In this document: positions 31,197-42,323 of the stretch, in pieces | Layout: the number at the start of each line of letters is the position of its first letter | How positions within the stretch are numbered: the first letter of the stretch is position 1 | Source: Actinomycetota bacterium | GTDB lineage: Bacteria > Actinomycetota > Actinomycetes > S36-B12 > CAIYMF01 | DNA: 64,000 bases | Direction of reading: 5' to 3' | Assembly (NCBI GenBank): GCA_026393115.1 | Contig: JAPLAU010000026.1 | Span: 62,001 to 126,000, forward strand | Made by a program: the position numbers and the translations under genes | The notes under the pieces: generated by a model | What the model saw: only the letters and a program-made list of their open reading frames with translations | The model's database searches: none | Told to the model about the DNA's origin: nothing

Positions 31197-33094
31197 CCGA
31201 AGGTGTGCGCGTTCAGCGTGCCGTGCGCATTGCCAACTGCTCGGGATTCTTTGGCGATCGCCTTGCTGCGGCACGCGAGATGATCGATGGCGGACCGATC
31301 GATGTACTCACTGGCGACTGGCTCGCTGAACTGACCATGCTCATTCTTGCGCGTCAACGTATGAAGCACGGCGAAGGTTCGGGCTACGCGCGCACCTTCC
31401 TGACCCAGATGGCCGACGTGCTTGGCGATTGCCTCGAACGCGGAATTCGCGTGGTGTCGAACGCGGGCGGGCTTGATCCGGCGGGGTGTGCGGCGGCGCT
31501 GCGCGTGCAGGCCGATGAGGCGGGATTCGGTCACGTGCGCATCGCGTACGTCGACGGCGATGACCTGATGCCGCGCATGGCGGAGCTCAGCGATGCGGGC
31601 GAAACGTGGGTCAACCTTGACACTGGAGTCGCGCTGGCCGACGCTGGTATTCATCCGCTCACCGCGAATGCGTACATCGGTGGACGCGCTATTGCTCTGG
31701 CACTCGCCGAGGGTGCAGATGTCGTGATCACCGGACGCTGCACTGATGCCGCGCTCGTTGTCGGGCCGGCGGCCTGGTGGCATGGCTGGTCGTTCGATTG
31801 CGACGACCAGGCCGATCTCGATCGACTCGCAGGTGCCGTGGTGGCGGGGCACATCATCGAATGTGGTGCTCAGGCCACCGGTGGCAACTACTCGTTCTTC
31901 TCCGAGGTTCCGGGCATTGAGCACGTGGGCTTTCCCATTGCCGAGGTGGAGGCCGACGGTTCCAGTGTGATCACCAAGCACGACGGCACGGGCGGCCTGG
32001 TGTCGGTCGGAACGGTGACTGCGCAGTTGTTGTACGAGATCGGTGGACCGCAGTACGCGAACCCCGATGTCGTTGCCAGGTTCGACTCGATCGCATTGGA
32101 AGAGGTCGGCCCCGATCGCGTGCGAGTGAGTGGGGTTGTGGGTGAGCCGGCGCCAACGCGACTCAAGGTGGCACTCAACTACCTCGGTGGTTTCCGCAAT
32201 TCCATGACGCTTGTGCTCACCGGTCTCGACGTCGACGCCAAGGCCGATGTGGCGTTGCGTCAGGTGACGGGGCTCGGACTAGAGCAGTGCCTCGCGGCAA
32301 CGTCGCCGCGTGAGTTGGCCGCGCAGAGTTCACTCGGTGTGCAAGAACTGCTGGTGCGCTTCAACAAAGTGGGGTCACCCGATCCGACCTCGGTGCGCGA
32401 CGCGCAGTCGCTGCTGCAGATATCGGTCAAGGACCTCGACCCCACGCGCGCAGGCCGGGTGTTCACCAGCGGGGTGGTTGAGGCGGCACTGGGGTCGTAC
32501 CCCGGTATGTTCCCGACGACACCGCCGGGGCAGGCCACGCCGTTCGGAATCTATTGGCCCACCACCGTCGATGCTGCGGCCGTCACTCCGCGCATCACCC
32601 ACGACCCCGTCCCCACCCCCACCGCCACCCCCACCCCCACCCCCTCTCCCCATCGGGGGCACCCAAGCGCGCACCTAGCGCGCTCAGACGCCCCAACGTC
32701 GACCGGAAATCGGACGCCTGCCACCGCGCCCGCGACCTCACCCACGGTTGATGTTGCACTCGGTGCGCTCGTCGGTGCTCGCTCGGGTGACAAGGGCGGC
32801 AATGCCAACATCGGAGTGTGGGTTCCGCTGAACCGCCCCAATGACGCCGTCGACTGGCTCGCGTCATGGCTCACACCCGACCGTGTTCGTGAACTGCTAC
32901 CCGAGACGGCTGAGTGTGAGATCGAATGCCACCCACTTGCGAATCTGCGCGCAGTCAACGTCGTCATTCACGCAATTCTCGGCCGAGGGGTTGCCGATTC
33001 CGATTCACTCGATCCGCAAGCCAAAGGGCTCGGTGAGCAGTTGCGTGCGCGCATCGTTTCGATACCGAGTGCACTGCTCGTGACGCCTTCATGA
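31193..33094 (+). CDS. AtuA family protein (acyclic terpene utilisation) with repeat-derived linker
   Basis: 633 residues. N-terminal DUF1446/AtuA domain (about 8-455), with IANCSGFFGDRLAAA, ITGRCTDAALVVGP and ALNYLGGFRNS. The C-terminal AtuA-like domain (about 515-625) has ALVGARSGDKGGNANIGVW. Known AtuA proteins are needed for citronellol/geraniol breakdown with geranyl-CoA carboxylase, but their biochemistry is unsettled. The two domains are joined by a Pro/Thr-rich stretch (about 468-508) that is partly encoded by a 43-bp dispersed repeat and a CCCCCAC tract, unlike the surrounding coding sequence. Overlaps both neighbours by 4 bases. Confidence 0.88.
   Translation: MTEGVRVQRAVRIANCSGFFGDRLAAAREMIDGGPIDVLTGDWLAELTMLILARQRMKHGEGSGYARTFLTQMADVLGDCLERGIRVVSNAGGLDPAGCAAALRVQADEAGFGHVRIAYVDGDDLMPRMAELSDAGETWVNLDTGVALADAGIHPLTANAYIGGRAIALALAEGADVVITGRCTDAALVVGPAAWWHGWSFDCDDQADLDRLAGAVVAGHIIECGAQATGGNYSFFSEVPGIEHVGFPIAEVEADGSSVITKHDGTGGLVSVGTVTAQLLYEIGGPQYANPDVVARFDSIALEEVGPDRVRVSGVVGEPAPTRLKVALNYLGGFRNSMTLVLTGLDVDAKADVALRQVTGLGLEQCLAATSPRELAAQSSLGVQELLVRFNKVGSPDPTSVRDAQSLLQISVKDLDPTRAGRVFTSGVVEAALGSYPGMFPTTPPGQATPFGIYWPTTVDAAAVTPRITHDPVPTPTATPTPTPSPHRGHPSAHLARSDAPTSTGNRTPATAPATSPTVDVALGALVGARSGDKGGNANIGVWVPLNRPNDAVDWLASWLTPDRVRELLPETAECEIECHPLANLRAVNVVIHAILGRGVADSDSLDPQAKGLGEQLRARIVSIPSALLVTPS
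32652..32694 (+). repeat. 43-bp dispersed element, copy 1 (inside a gene)
   Basis: Starts ATCGGGGGCACCC, continues CACCTAGCGCGC, ends ACGCCCC. It lies in frame inside the AtuA linker and is preceded by a pyrimidine-rich C/A tract (32607-32650). Three further copies lie at 47947-48218. Confidence 0.9.
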
Positions 33095-33720
33095 CGGCCG
33101 AGCCGCTCACTGACCGAGGTCGCCGAACACGCGACACCTTGCTCGTCGCTGCGCGCAGCACCTTCGAGGAACGCGGCTTCACCGGTACTCGCATGGGAGA
33201 CGTCGCGGCTGCCGCGGGTGTCAGCCATGGAACGGTCTACACCTGGTTCGATTCCAAGGAAGCGATGCTGCGCGCCCTCGTCGACGACCTGGTCGACGAA
33301 CTGCGGCACCTGCTGCGTTCCAACCACGACTCGCCAACTGTCTCGCGCATCGAAATCGCGAACCGCGCGTACGTTGAGGCGTACCAGGCAAACGCGCGCC
33401 TGCTCGAAGTCGCTGAAGAAGTCGCAACCACCGACCCCCACTTCCGCGAACAGCTTGCGGAGATTAGAACCTTTCACGTCGAACGCGTTGCGCGCGACAT
33501 TGCGCGACTTCAGGCCGAAGGACGAGCGAACACCGATCTCGACCCGCACGCTGCAGCGGCGGCGCTGTGCGGAATGGTGGAATCGTTCGCCCGTCAATGG
33601 TTCGGCCGCGACGATGCATTCAACGCTGACGCTGCTGTCACCACTCTCACCATCCTCTGGACTCGATCATTGGGACTGACCGACAACACCGCACGCGATT
33701 CAAAGGAGTTAACGCCATGA
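33091..33720 (+). CDS. TetR family transcriptional regulator
   Basis: 209 residues. N-terminal TetR helix-turn-helix (about 10-58) with RDTLLVAARSTFEERGF, TRMGDVAAAAGVSHGTVYTWF and DSKEAMLRAL. The C-terminal ligand domain is divergent. It is embedded in the middle of the carboxylase operon with 4-base overlaps on both sides, so it is made with the operon and probably represses it by binding the TTGAC-N-GTCAA palindromes at 27481-27514, as AtuR does for the Pseudomonas atu cluster. Confidence 0.9.
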   Translation: MTAEPLTDRGRRTRDTLLVAARSTFEERGFTGTRMGDVAAAAGVSHGTVYTWFDSKEAMLRALVDDLVDELRHLLRSNHDSPTVSRIEIANRAYVEAYQANARLLEVAEEVATTDPHFREQLAEIRTFHVERVARDIARLQAEGRANTDLDPHAAAAALCGMVESFARQWFGRDDAFNADAAVTTLTILWTRSLGLTDNTARDSKELTP

Positions 33721-34880
33721 AGTTCACCGCCGAACACGATCAATTCCGCAGAGTCGTGCGCGACGTCGTCGAGAACGAGATCAATCCCTACGTCGATGAA
33801 TGGGAAGACGCGGGCATCTTCCCAGCTCACGAACTCTTCCCGAAGTTGGCGGCCGTGGGCGCACTTGGCCTTGAGTACTCCGAGGAAATGGGTGGTCAGG
33901 GTGCTGATCACTCCTTCACTGTCGTACTCGGTGAGGAACTCGGCCGGGCCGACTGTGCCGGTATTCCGATGGCAATCGCCGTGCAGACCTCGATGGCGAC
34001 CCCCGCAATCGCGGAGTTTGGCAGCACCGACCTTCAGCAGCGTTACCTCGCCCCTGCGCTACGTGGCGAGATGGTCTCGGCGATTGCGGTGAGCGAGCCC
34101 GATGCCGGTAGCGACGTTGCGGGTATTCGCACCAAGGCTGTTCGCGACGGTGACTCGTGGGTCATCACCGGCCGAAAGATGTGGATTACCAACGGAACTC
34201 AGGCTGATTGGCTGTGCCTGCTGGCCCGCACCGTGGAGCCAGGGCAAGAGCCCGAGGGCGGCTACGCAGGTATGTCGCTCATCGTCGTTCCCACGAACAC
34301 GCCCGGATTCAGTGTGGGGCGCAAGATCGAGAAAATGGGAAATCGCTCGAGCGATACCGCTGAGCTCGTATTTGACGAAGTGCGAGTTCCGGTGGGAAAT
34401 GTCATCGGCGAAGCAGGTCGTGGTTTCCAACAGCAGATGGCGCAATTCCAAATCGAACGCCTGATGGGCGCGTACATGGCGGTGTCGGGTGCCCGGCGCG
34501 CAATCGATCGCACCATCGACTACCTGCGGGTGCGCGAGGCTTTCGGTAAGCCGCTACTCGCAAACCAGGTGATTCAGTACCGACTCGCCGAACTCATCGC
34601 TGACGTCGACGTCGTGCGCGAGTTCTGCTACGCCGCGGCCGACAAGGTGGTAGCCGGAGAAGACGCCACTCGCATGGCAACCGTCGCGAAGTTAAAGGCT
34701 GGCCGTCTCGTACGCGAGGTCGCCGACGCTGCCGTTCAGTATCACGGCGGAATGGGCTATGCCGAGGACTTGTGGGTCGCGCGCTACTACCGTGACGCGC
34801 GTTTGGTGTCCGTGGGCGGCGGCGCCGATGAAGTGATGCTGCGCATCATCACCGTGATGGAAGGAATGGGGAAGCGATGA
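33717..34880 (+). CDS. Acyl-CoA dehydrogenase (branched/citronellyl-CoA-like)
   Basis: 387 residues. Three-domain flavin dehydrogenase: AVSEPDAGSDVAGI and KMWITNGTQADWL line the FAD and substrate site, and QYHGGMGYAEDLWVARYYRDAR carries a Glu at the usual catalytic position (YAED). It desaturates an acyl-CoA at C2-C3, passing electrons to ETF. Position next to the carboxylase, AtuA and hydratase suggests isovaleryl-, citronellyl- or a related branched acyl-CoA. Start overlaps the TetR stop by 4 bases. Confidence 0.92.
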   Translation: MKFTAEHDQFRRVVRDVVENEINPYVDEWEDAGIFPAHELFPKLAAVGALGLEYSEEMGGQGADHSFTVVLGEELGRADCAGIPMAIAVQTSMATPAIAEFGSTDLQQRYLAPALRGEMVSAIAVSEPDAGSDVAGIRTKAVRDGDSWVITGRKMWITNGTQADWLCLLARTVEPGQEPEGGYAGMSLIVVPTNTPGFSVGRKIEKMGNRSSDTAELVFDEVRVPVGNVIGEAGRGFQQQMAQFQIERLMGAYMAVSGARRAIDRTIDYLRVREAFGKPLLANQVIQYRLAELIADVDVVREFCYAAADKVVAGEDATRMATVAKLKAGRLVREVADAAVQYHGGMGYAEDLWVARYYRDARLVSVGGGADEVMLRIITVMEGMGKR

Positions 34881-35665
34881 GTGACGAGACTGTTCTCTAC
34901 GAGGTTTCCGATGGAGTGGCAACGCTCACTCTCAATCGCCCGGATGCGCGCAATGCACTTGACGTGCCCATGATGCAGCTAGCCACCGCGCTGGTCGAAC
35001 AAGCGGGAGCCGACCCCGCCGTACGCGTCATCGTGCTGACAGGCGAGGGGACAGTCTTCTGTGCGGGCGCCGATCTACGCGGCGCAACTAGCGGCGGCGA
35101 CACCACGTTCCAAGGAAATGCCACGGAAGTGTTGGCGCACCTGCTCACTGCACTTCAAGACAGCCCCAAGCCGACCATCGCACGCGTTCAAGGCCACGTG
35201 GCAGGCGGCGGAAACGGACTCGTCGCCGCATGTGATCTTGCGGTCGCTGTCGACACCGCACGCTTCGCGTTCTCGGAAGTACGCGTCGGCGTTGCGCCTG
35301 CTGTGATTTCGGTGGTGTGTCTGCCTCGCATGCGTCCGCGCGATGCTGCTGAGTTGCTACTAACCGGTGAGCGTGTGAGCGCCGCGCGCGTGCGCGAAGC
35401 GGGACTCATCAACGCAGTCATTCCTGCGGATGGCCTTGATGGCTACGTGCACGGCTGGGTTCAGCAGTTGACTGCTGGCGGCCCGAACGCTGTGGCGGCG
35501 ACCAAGCGGCTGCTGCGCGAGGTGCCCACACAGACCCGCGACGATGCATTCGCCTCAACGGCAGTGTTGTCGGCAGCGCTCTTTGCCTCGGATGAGGCAC
35601 GCGAAGGAATGACCGCCTTTCTCGAACGCCGACCTGCCGTATGGCCAGAGAGCACGACGTCATGA
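34877..35665 (+). CDS. Enoyl-CoA hydratase/isomerase family protein
   Basis: 262-residue crotonase. CoA-binding oxyanion-hole segments VFCAGADLRG and HVAGGGNGLVAACDLAVA are seen, and FSEVRVGVAPAVISVV precedes the catalytic region. In Atu/Liu pathways this step hydrates the carboxylated product (methylglutaconyl- or isohexenylglutaconyl-CoA). Overlaps the preceding dehydrogenase and the following peptidase by 4 bases each. Confidence 0.92.
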   Translation: MSDETVLYEVSDGVATLTLNRPDARNALDVPMMQLATALVEQAGADPAVRVIVLTGEGTVFCAGADLRGATSGGDTTFQGNATEVLAHLLTALQDSPKPTIARVQGHVAGGGNGLVAACDLAVAVDTARFAFSEVRVGVAPAVISVVCLPRMRPRDAAELLLTGERVSAARVREAGLINAVIPADGLDGYVHGWVQQLTAGGPNAVAATKRLLREVPTQTRDDAFASTAVLSAALFASDEAREGMTAFLERRPAVWPESTTS

Positions 35666-37029
35666 CGCTCAACGAACAGAGCGCCACTGCGATCACCGCG
35701 GCGGTGACCGCTGACATGCCCACGGTGCTGCGCGAACTCGAGACTCTTGTACGCATTCCTGGTATCGCGTTTCCGGGATTCCCCGAAAATGACGTCGATC
35801 GCGCGCGGGAAGAGACTGTGCGCGTTTTGCGCGACGCGGGATTTCCGGAGGTACGGGTTCTTCCTATCGACGGCGGATCTGATGCGGTGCTTGCGGAGAT
35901 CGCGGGTCCGGTCGGTTCACCCACGGTGTTGCTCTACGCGCACTTCGACGTTCAACCCGCAGGTGATGAGCAGGCGTGGCAGTCGCCGCCGTTCGAGCCG
36001 ACTGTGCGCAACGGACGCCTCTACGGTCGTGGTGCCGCTGACGACAAGAGCGGTGTGGTGATTCACGCAGGTGTGCTGCGCGCGCTGCTAACTGCGGGTG
36101 ACGGCATACCACCGTGCACGATCCGTGTCATCGTCGAAGGTGATGAGGAATCTGGTGGATCGCTGGAAACCATTGTGGCTGCGCATCGTGACGAACTCGC
36201 GGCCGATGCGATTGTTGTCGCCGATGTTGGCAACCTGCGCATCGGAGAGCCGACGTTCACGACGGCTCTCCGTGGGCTGGCAGAAGTATTCGTCGAGATA
36301 CGCACGCTCGAGCAGCAAGTGCATTCCGGATTGTTCGGCGGACCTGCACCCGATGCATTGATGGCTCTCATCACGACGTTGGCATCACTGCGCGATGCGA
36401 ACGGTGACACGGTCGTCGACGGACTTTCCGGGTTTGATTGGGACGGCCCCGAGTACCCGGCAGATCTCTACCGCGACTTGGCGGGAGTCGTCGACGAGCA
36501 ACCGCTCATCGGAACCGGCGCCGTGTCGAGTCGCCTGTTCTCGCGTCCCGTTGCGAATGTCATTGGAATCGATGCACCACGCGTTGAGGGCGCGATCAAC
36601 GCCGTCATTCCGTTCGCGCGGGCGAAGGTGTCACTGCGCGTACCTCCGGGCGTTGACCCGACTCAGGCGCAGGTGGTGCTGATCGCGCACCTTGAGCGAG
36701 CGGTGCCGTGGGGTGTTCACGCCGAGATCACGGGTGGTGCAGTCGGACGCGGTGTGCGTGTTTCCACCGACGGCCCTGCCTACGAGGCCGCGAGGCGCGC
36801 CATGAAGCGGGCCTACGAGCGCGATGCCCAGGAGATCGGCTCGGGCGGATCGATTCCACTCATCGATGAACTGCGCTCGCAACTTCCCGACGCCGAGATT
36901 CTGCTCTTCGGAGCCCAAGATCCGGCGGCCCGTATTCACGCCCCCAACGAGTCGGTCGACCTCGCCGAACTCCAGCGCGCGGTGCTCGCCGAGGCGCTGT
37001 TCATTGCCGAGTTCGCCTCTGACAGCTAA
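35662..37029 (+). CDS. M20 family dipeptidase
   Basis: 455 residues, zinc peptidase. Metal and catalytic motifs: LYAHFDVQP (His and catalytic Asp), GRGAADDKSG (bridging Asp), EGDEESGGS (general base and ligand Glu), and a late HAPNES. The lid domain lies at about 200-325. It hydrolyses dipeptides or N-acyl amino acids in the cytosol. ATG 35662 is chosen because it overlaps the hydratase stop (ATGA), the rule in this operon. It is the last gene of the operon, with no obvious place in acyl-CoA breakdown. Confidence 0.9.
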   Translation: MTLNEQSATAITAAVTADMPTVLRELETLVRIPGIAFPGFPENDVDRAREETVRVLRDAGFPEVRVLPIDGGSDAVLAEIAGPVGSPTVLLYAHFDVQPAGDEQAWQSPPFEPTVRNGRLYGRGAADDKSGVVIHAGVLRALLTAGDGIPPCTIRVIVEGDEESGGSLETIVAAHRDELAADAIVVADVGNLRIGEPTFTTALRGLAEVFVEIRTLEQQVHSGLFGGPAPDALMALITTLASLRDANGDTVVDGLSGFDWDGPEYPADLYRDLAGVVDEQPLIGTGAVSSRLFSRPVANVIGIDAPRVEGAINAVIPFARAKVSLRVPPGVDPTQAQVVLIAHLERAVPWGVHAEITGGAVGRGVRVSTDGPAYEAARRAMKRAYERDAQEIGSGGSIPLIDELRSQLPDAEILLFGAQDPAARIHAPNESVDLAELQRAVLAEALFIAEFASDS

Positions 37030-37033
37030 TTCC

Positions 37034-37087
37034 GGGCATCTTTTGTCAGGAAGTGACCGTCCGGGTCTTCTCTGGTCAAGAGATGCC
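37034..37087 (+). repeat. Dispersed ~50-bp intergenic element, copy B
   Basis: GGGCATCTTTTGTCA, then GACCGTCCGGGT, then CTTCTCTGGTCAA, matching copy A at 10791-10850. Here the ends pair (GGCATCTTTTG with CAAGAGATGCC), giving an 11-bp stem that may terminate the operon ending at 37029. Confidence 0.55.
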
Positions 37088-37177
37088 TTGGTGCGGCTGG
37101 GCGAGAGCCGGACGCTAGCCGGGCTCGCGCCTCGCTGAGTTCGGCCGATAGGTTCTGATCACCATCGAGGAGGACCC

Positions 37178-38032
37178 ATGAGCAGCACGGTCAGTGTGAG
37201 ATCAGCAGTCGGACGGCTCGATCGAGTAGCCGTGCGGCCGCCGAGCCAGGTGGGCGACTACGCGGGCGCCCACTGGATTGCCCCCGACCTCGACCTTGAT
37301 CTGCTCGAAACCCAACACCGTGACTTCGTTGCGCTGCTGCGCTCACTCGGCGCCGGCGTTGAGGAACTCCCCGCTGTCGATGACATGCCCGATGGCATCT
37401 TCGTGTACGACCCCGTCTTTATCGCGGGCGATGGCGCGATCGTGCTGCGCGGCGCGAAAGCCGCGCGCGTGTTGGAAAACGACCGTCTCGCTGCCGACCT
37501 CGAAGCGATCGGTGTTCCGATCATCGGGCGGTTGACCGAGCCTGCTTACGCAGATGGCGGCGACATGCTCTTCCTCGACAGCGACACATTGGCGATCGGC
37601 TACACCTACCGCACCAACGAGGCCGCGGCCGAACAAATTCGTGCGATTGTCGAACCGCAAGGAATCAACGTCGTCACGTTCGACATGCCGCACGACCTCG
37701 GTCCCGAATACTGCCTGCACCTGATGAGCGTCATCTCGCCGGTAAGCGAGAAGCTCGTCGTGCTGTACCCCAAACTCGCTCCCACGCGACTAGTGCAGGC
37801 GCTCGAATCACGTGGAATTGGCTGGGTTGAGGTTCCCGACGACGAATACCTCACCCTCGGGTGCAACGTGCTGGCCGTTGCTCCGGGAGTTGCTGTGCTA
37901 CCCGCCGGCAATGTTGTGACCGGTGCGCGACTTCGCAATGCCGGCGTCGACGTGCATTTCTACAACGCCAGTGAAACCAATAAGGGTGAGGGTGGCCCGA
38001 CCTGCCTTACCCGGCCGATTCTTCGGGGGTAA
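37178..38032 (+). CDS. ddaH: Dimethylarginine dimethylaminohydrolase
   Basis: 284 residues of the guanidine-modifying (GME) superfamily. Catalytic His181 (EYCLHLMSV) and Cys276 (GGPTCLTRP), with substrate-binding residues in LTEPAYADGGD (118-129). It hydrolyses N-methylated arginine to citrulline and methylamines in the cytosol; arginine deiminase or other amidinohydrolase activity cannot be excluded. ATG follows GAGGAGG by 6 bases. Only 3 bases separate it from the oxygenase gene, so they form an operon. Confidence 0.88.
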   Translation: MSSTVSVRSAVGRLDRVAVRPPSQVGDYAGAHWIAPDLDLDLLETQHRDFVALLRSLGAGVEELPAVDDMPDGIFVYDPVFIAGDGAIVLRGAKAARVLENDRLAADLEAIGVPIIGRLTEPAYADGGDMLFLDSDTLAIGYTYRTNEAAAEQIRAIVEPQGINVVTFDMPHDLGPEYCLHLMSVISPVSEKLVVLYPKLAPTRLVQALESRGIGWVEVPDDEYLTLGCNVLAVAPGVAVLPAGNVVTGARLRNAGVDVHFYNASETNKGEGGPTCLTRPILRG

Positions 38033-38035
38033 GCG

Positions 38036-38851
38036 ATGACCGAGTACGCCGATGTGGTCGATCTCGATCGCTACCCGATTCACGACCTCGATAGTGAAGC
38101 GGGCCGCGCGCTCGTCGCGCAGTCGCGCGCGGCGCTGCTCGACACGGGTATCTGCCAGTTGCCGGGGTTTGTGCGTGCCGCCGCCGTAGAGCTCACGCTG
38201 ACCCAAGCCGCCGCGCACGCGGAGCAGGAATGGTCGTCGGAGAGTACGCACACCGTGTACTTCATCAAGCCTGATGAGTCACTTGACGCTGATCATCCGC
38301 TGCGACGTCAGGTGCGTTCGGCCAAGAAGGCCTTGGCCTACGACCTCATCCCCGACGGCGCTCCGCTCAAGCGGTTGTATGAGAGCGATGACATGACCCG
38401 CTTCATCGGCGCAGTGCTAGAAATCGACCCCCTGTACCGCAGCGACGATCCACTTGATTGTCTCGAGATTGCGTCGTTCCACCCCGGTGATGAACTCGGT
38501 TGGCATTTCGACAACAGCGAATTCTCAGTGACCCTGATGTTGCAAGAACCCGCGAGCGGCGGCGAGTTCGACTACTACCCCGCCCTGCGTACCGTTGACG
38601 ATGAAAACTTCGATGGCGTTGCTCATGCGATTGAGAGCGATGGTGAAGGAAGTATCCGCATCACGACGGCACCTGGCACTCTCGCGGTGTTCCACGGACA
38701 TCGCGCATTGCACCGCGTGACTCTCGTCGAAGGTAACCTCACCCGCATCAACGCGGTTCTCACCTTCGGCGATCGACCAGGAATGCGATTGTCCGAACTC
38801 ACGCAGAAGTTGTTCTACGGGCGGAATGTCCAGTCGGCCGACGCTGGCTGA
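38036..38851 (+). CDS. 2-oxoglutarate/Fe(II)-dependent oxygenase
   Basis: 271 residues. Double-stranded beta-helix with iron ligands His157-x-Asp159 (GWHFDNSEFS) and His226 (LHRVTLVEGN), and a likely 2-oxoglutarate Arg237 (NLTRINAVLTF). The HxD indicates hydroxylation rather than halogenation. The shape resembles ArpA/HalD-type free amino-acid hydroxylases. Being coupled to ddaH, arginine, citrulline or methylarginine are reasonable substrate guesses. Its last 37 bases overlap the 3' end of the VOC gene on the other strand. Confidence 0.85.
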   Translation: MTEYADVVDLDRYPIHDLDSEAGRALVAQSRAALLDTGICQLPGFVRAAAVELTLTQAAAHAEQEWSSESTHTVYFIKPDESLDADHPLRRQVRSAKKALAYDLIPDGAPLKRLYESDDMTRFIGAVLEIDPLYRSDDPLDCLEIASFHPGDELGWHFDNSEFSVTLMLQEPASGGEFDYYPALRTVDDENFDGVAHAIESDGEGSIRITTAPGTLAVFHGHRALHRVTLVEGNLTRINAVLTFGDRPGMRLSELTQKLFYGRNVQSADAG

Positions 38852-39603
38852 AGGAGCCCAAACATCGCCCCCTCGGAGTCGGTGAGGTACGCAATGCGCC
38901 CGGTGTGCATCGTTTCCGGTCCCATCAACACCGACGCGCCGGCTGCTGTGGCGGCCGCAATCGCAGCATCGGTGTCGTCGACGTTGAAGTAGACACTCCA
39001 CGCTGAGGGCACGCCCTCGGGTGCTCCGGCAAACACCGGCATCGTTCCGGCCAAGTCGCCGTCTGCTGTGCGCAGAGTCGCGTAGTCCATCGGAGCAACT
39101 TCCGGTACGGGGTGCACGGTGGCGCCGAGCAGCTCGGCGTAGAACGTGCGCGCAGCGGCTACATCATGTGATGCCAGCTCGAACCACGCTGCCGAACCGT
39201 GACCACGGTGTGTCATTCCGGGATTCGCAGCCTGCTGGGCGAGACCGAACGCGGCACCCGTGGGGTCGAGCACAATCGCGATCGTGGTCATCAACACGCC
39301 ATCGATAACTATGGGAATCGGCGGCATCATGGTGGTGGCGCCGAGTTCGACAGCGCGTGCGATGGCCGCCTCGATGTCGTCGGTGGCGAAGAAGACCGTC
39401 CAGAACGACATTGGCATTTGCTCTGGCCGTGGCGACATGCCACCCGCCATAGCGTCGCCTACGATCGCTGGGCGCCAACCGCCCGCGTCGGGATGCTGTT
39501 CGGGGTAGTTCCAGCCGAAGACGCCCGAGTAAAAGGCCTGCTCGGCCGCCGTGTCACCGGCGTTGAGGTCGATCCAGCAGGGGACAGTCACAAGTGCAGT
39601 CAT
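38815..39603 (-). CDS. Two-domain VOC protein
   Basis: 262 residues, two tandem glyoxalase-fold domains (about 5-120 and 130-255), each with the PCWIDLNAGD/AWFELASHD start, a Phe-Tyr helix (AFYSGVFGW, TFYAELLGA) and closing DPTGAAFGL/DSEGAMFGL. It resembles the CFP30B/27-kDa antigen group of actinobacteria, whose function is not established. ATG 39603 is supported by TACCTT six bases upstream. Confidence 0.85.
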   Translation of the reverse strand: MTALVTVPCWIDLNAGDTAAEQAFYSGVFGWNYPEQHPDAGGWRPAIVGDAMAGGMSPRPEQMPMSFWTVFFATDDIEAAIARAVELGATTMMPPIPIVIDGVLMTTIAIVLDPTGAAFGLAQQAANPGMTHRGHGSAAWFELASHDVAAARTFYAELLGATVHPVPEVAPMDYATLRTADGDLAGTMPVFAGAPEGVPSAWSVYFNVDDTDAAIAAATAAGASVLMGPETMHTGRIAYLTDSEGAMFGLLQPASADWTFRP

Positions 39604-39615
39604 GCGCCGAAGGTA
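39604..39615 (-). promoter_or_regulatory. -10 box of a leaderless promoter
   Basis: TACCTT (39615-39610 on the minus strand), six bases, then ATG at 39603. No Shine-Dalgarno. Confidence 0.55.
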
Positions 39616-39645
39616 CACAACACGTGGGGCGTTCGCCAGACCCGC

Positions 39646-42320
<2,675 letters not shown>

Positions 42321-42323
42321 CCC

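Noticed and set aside
32375-32967. Minus-strand open frames with poly-Gly runs opposite the AtuA linker
   Set aside because: They result from the C-rich low-complexity tract and the 43-bp repeat; no start signal or homologous domain.
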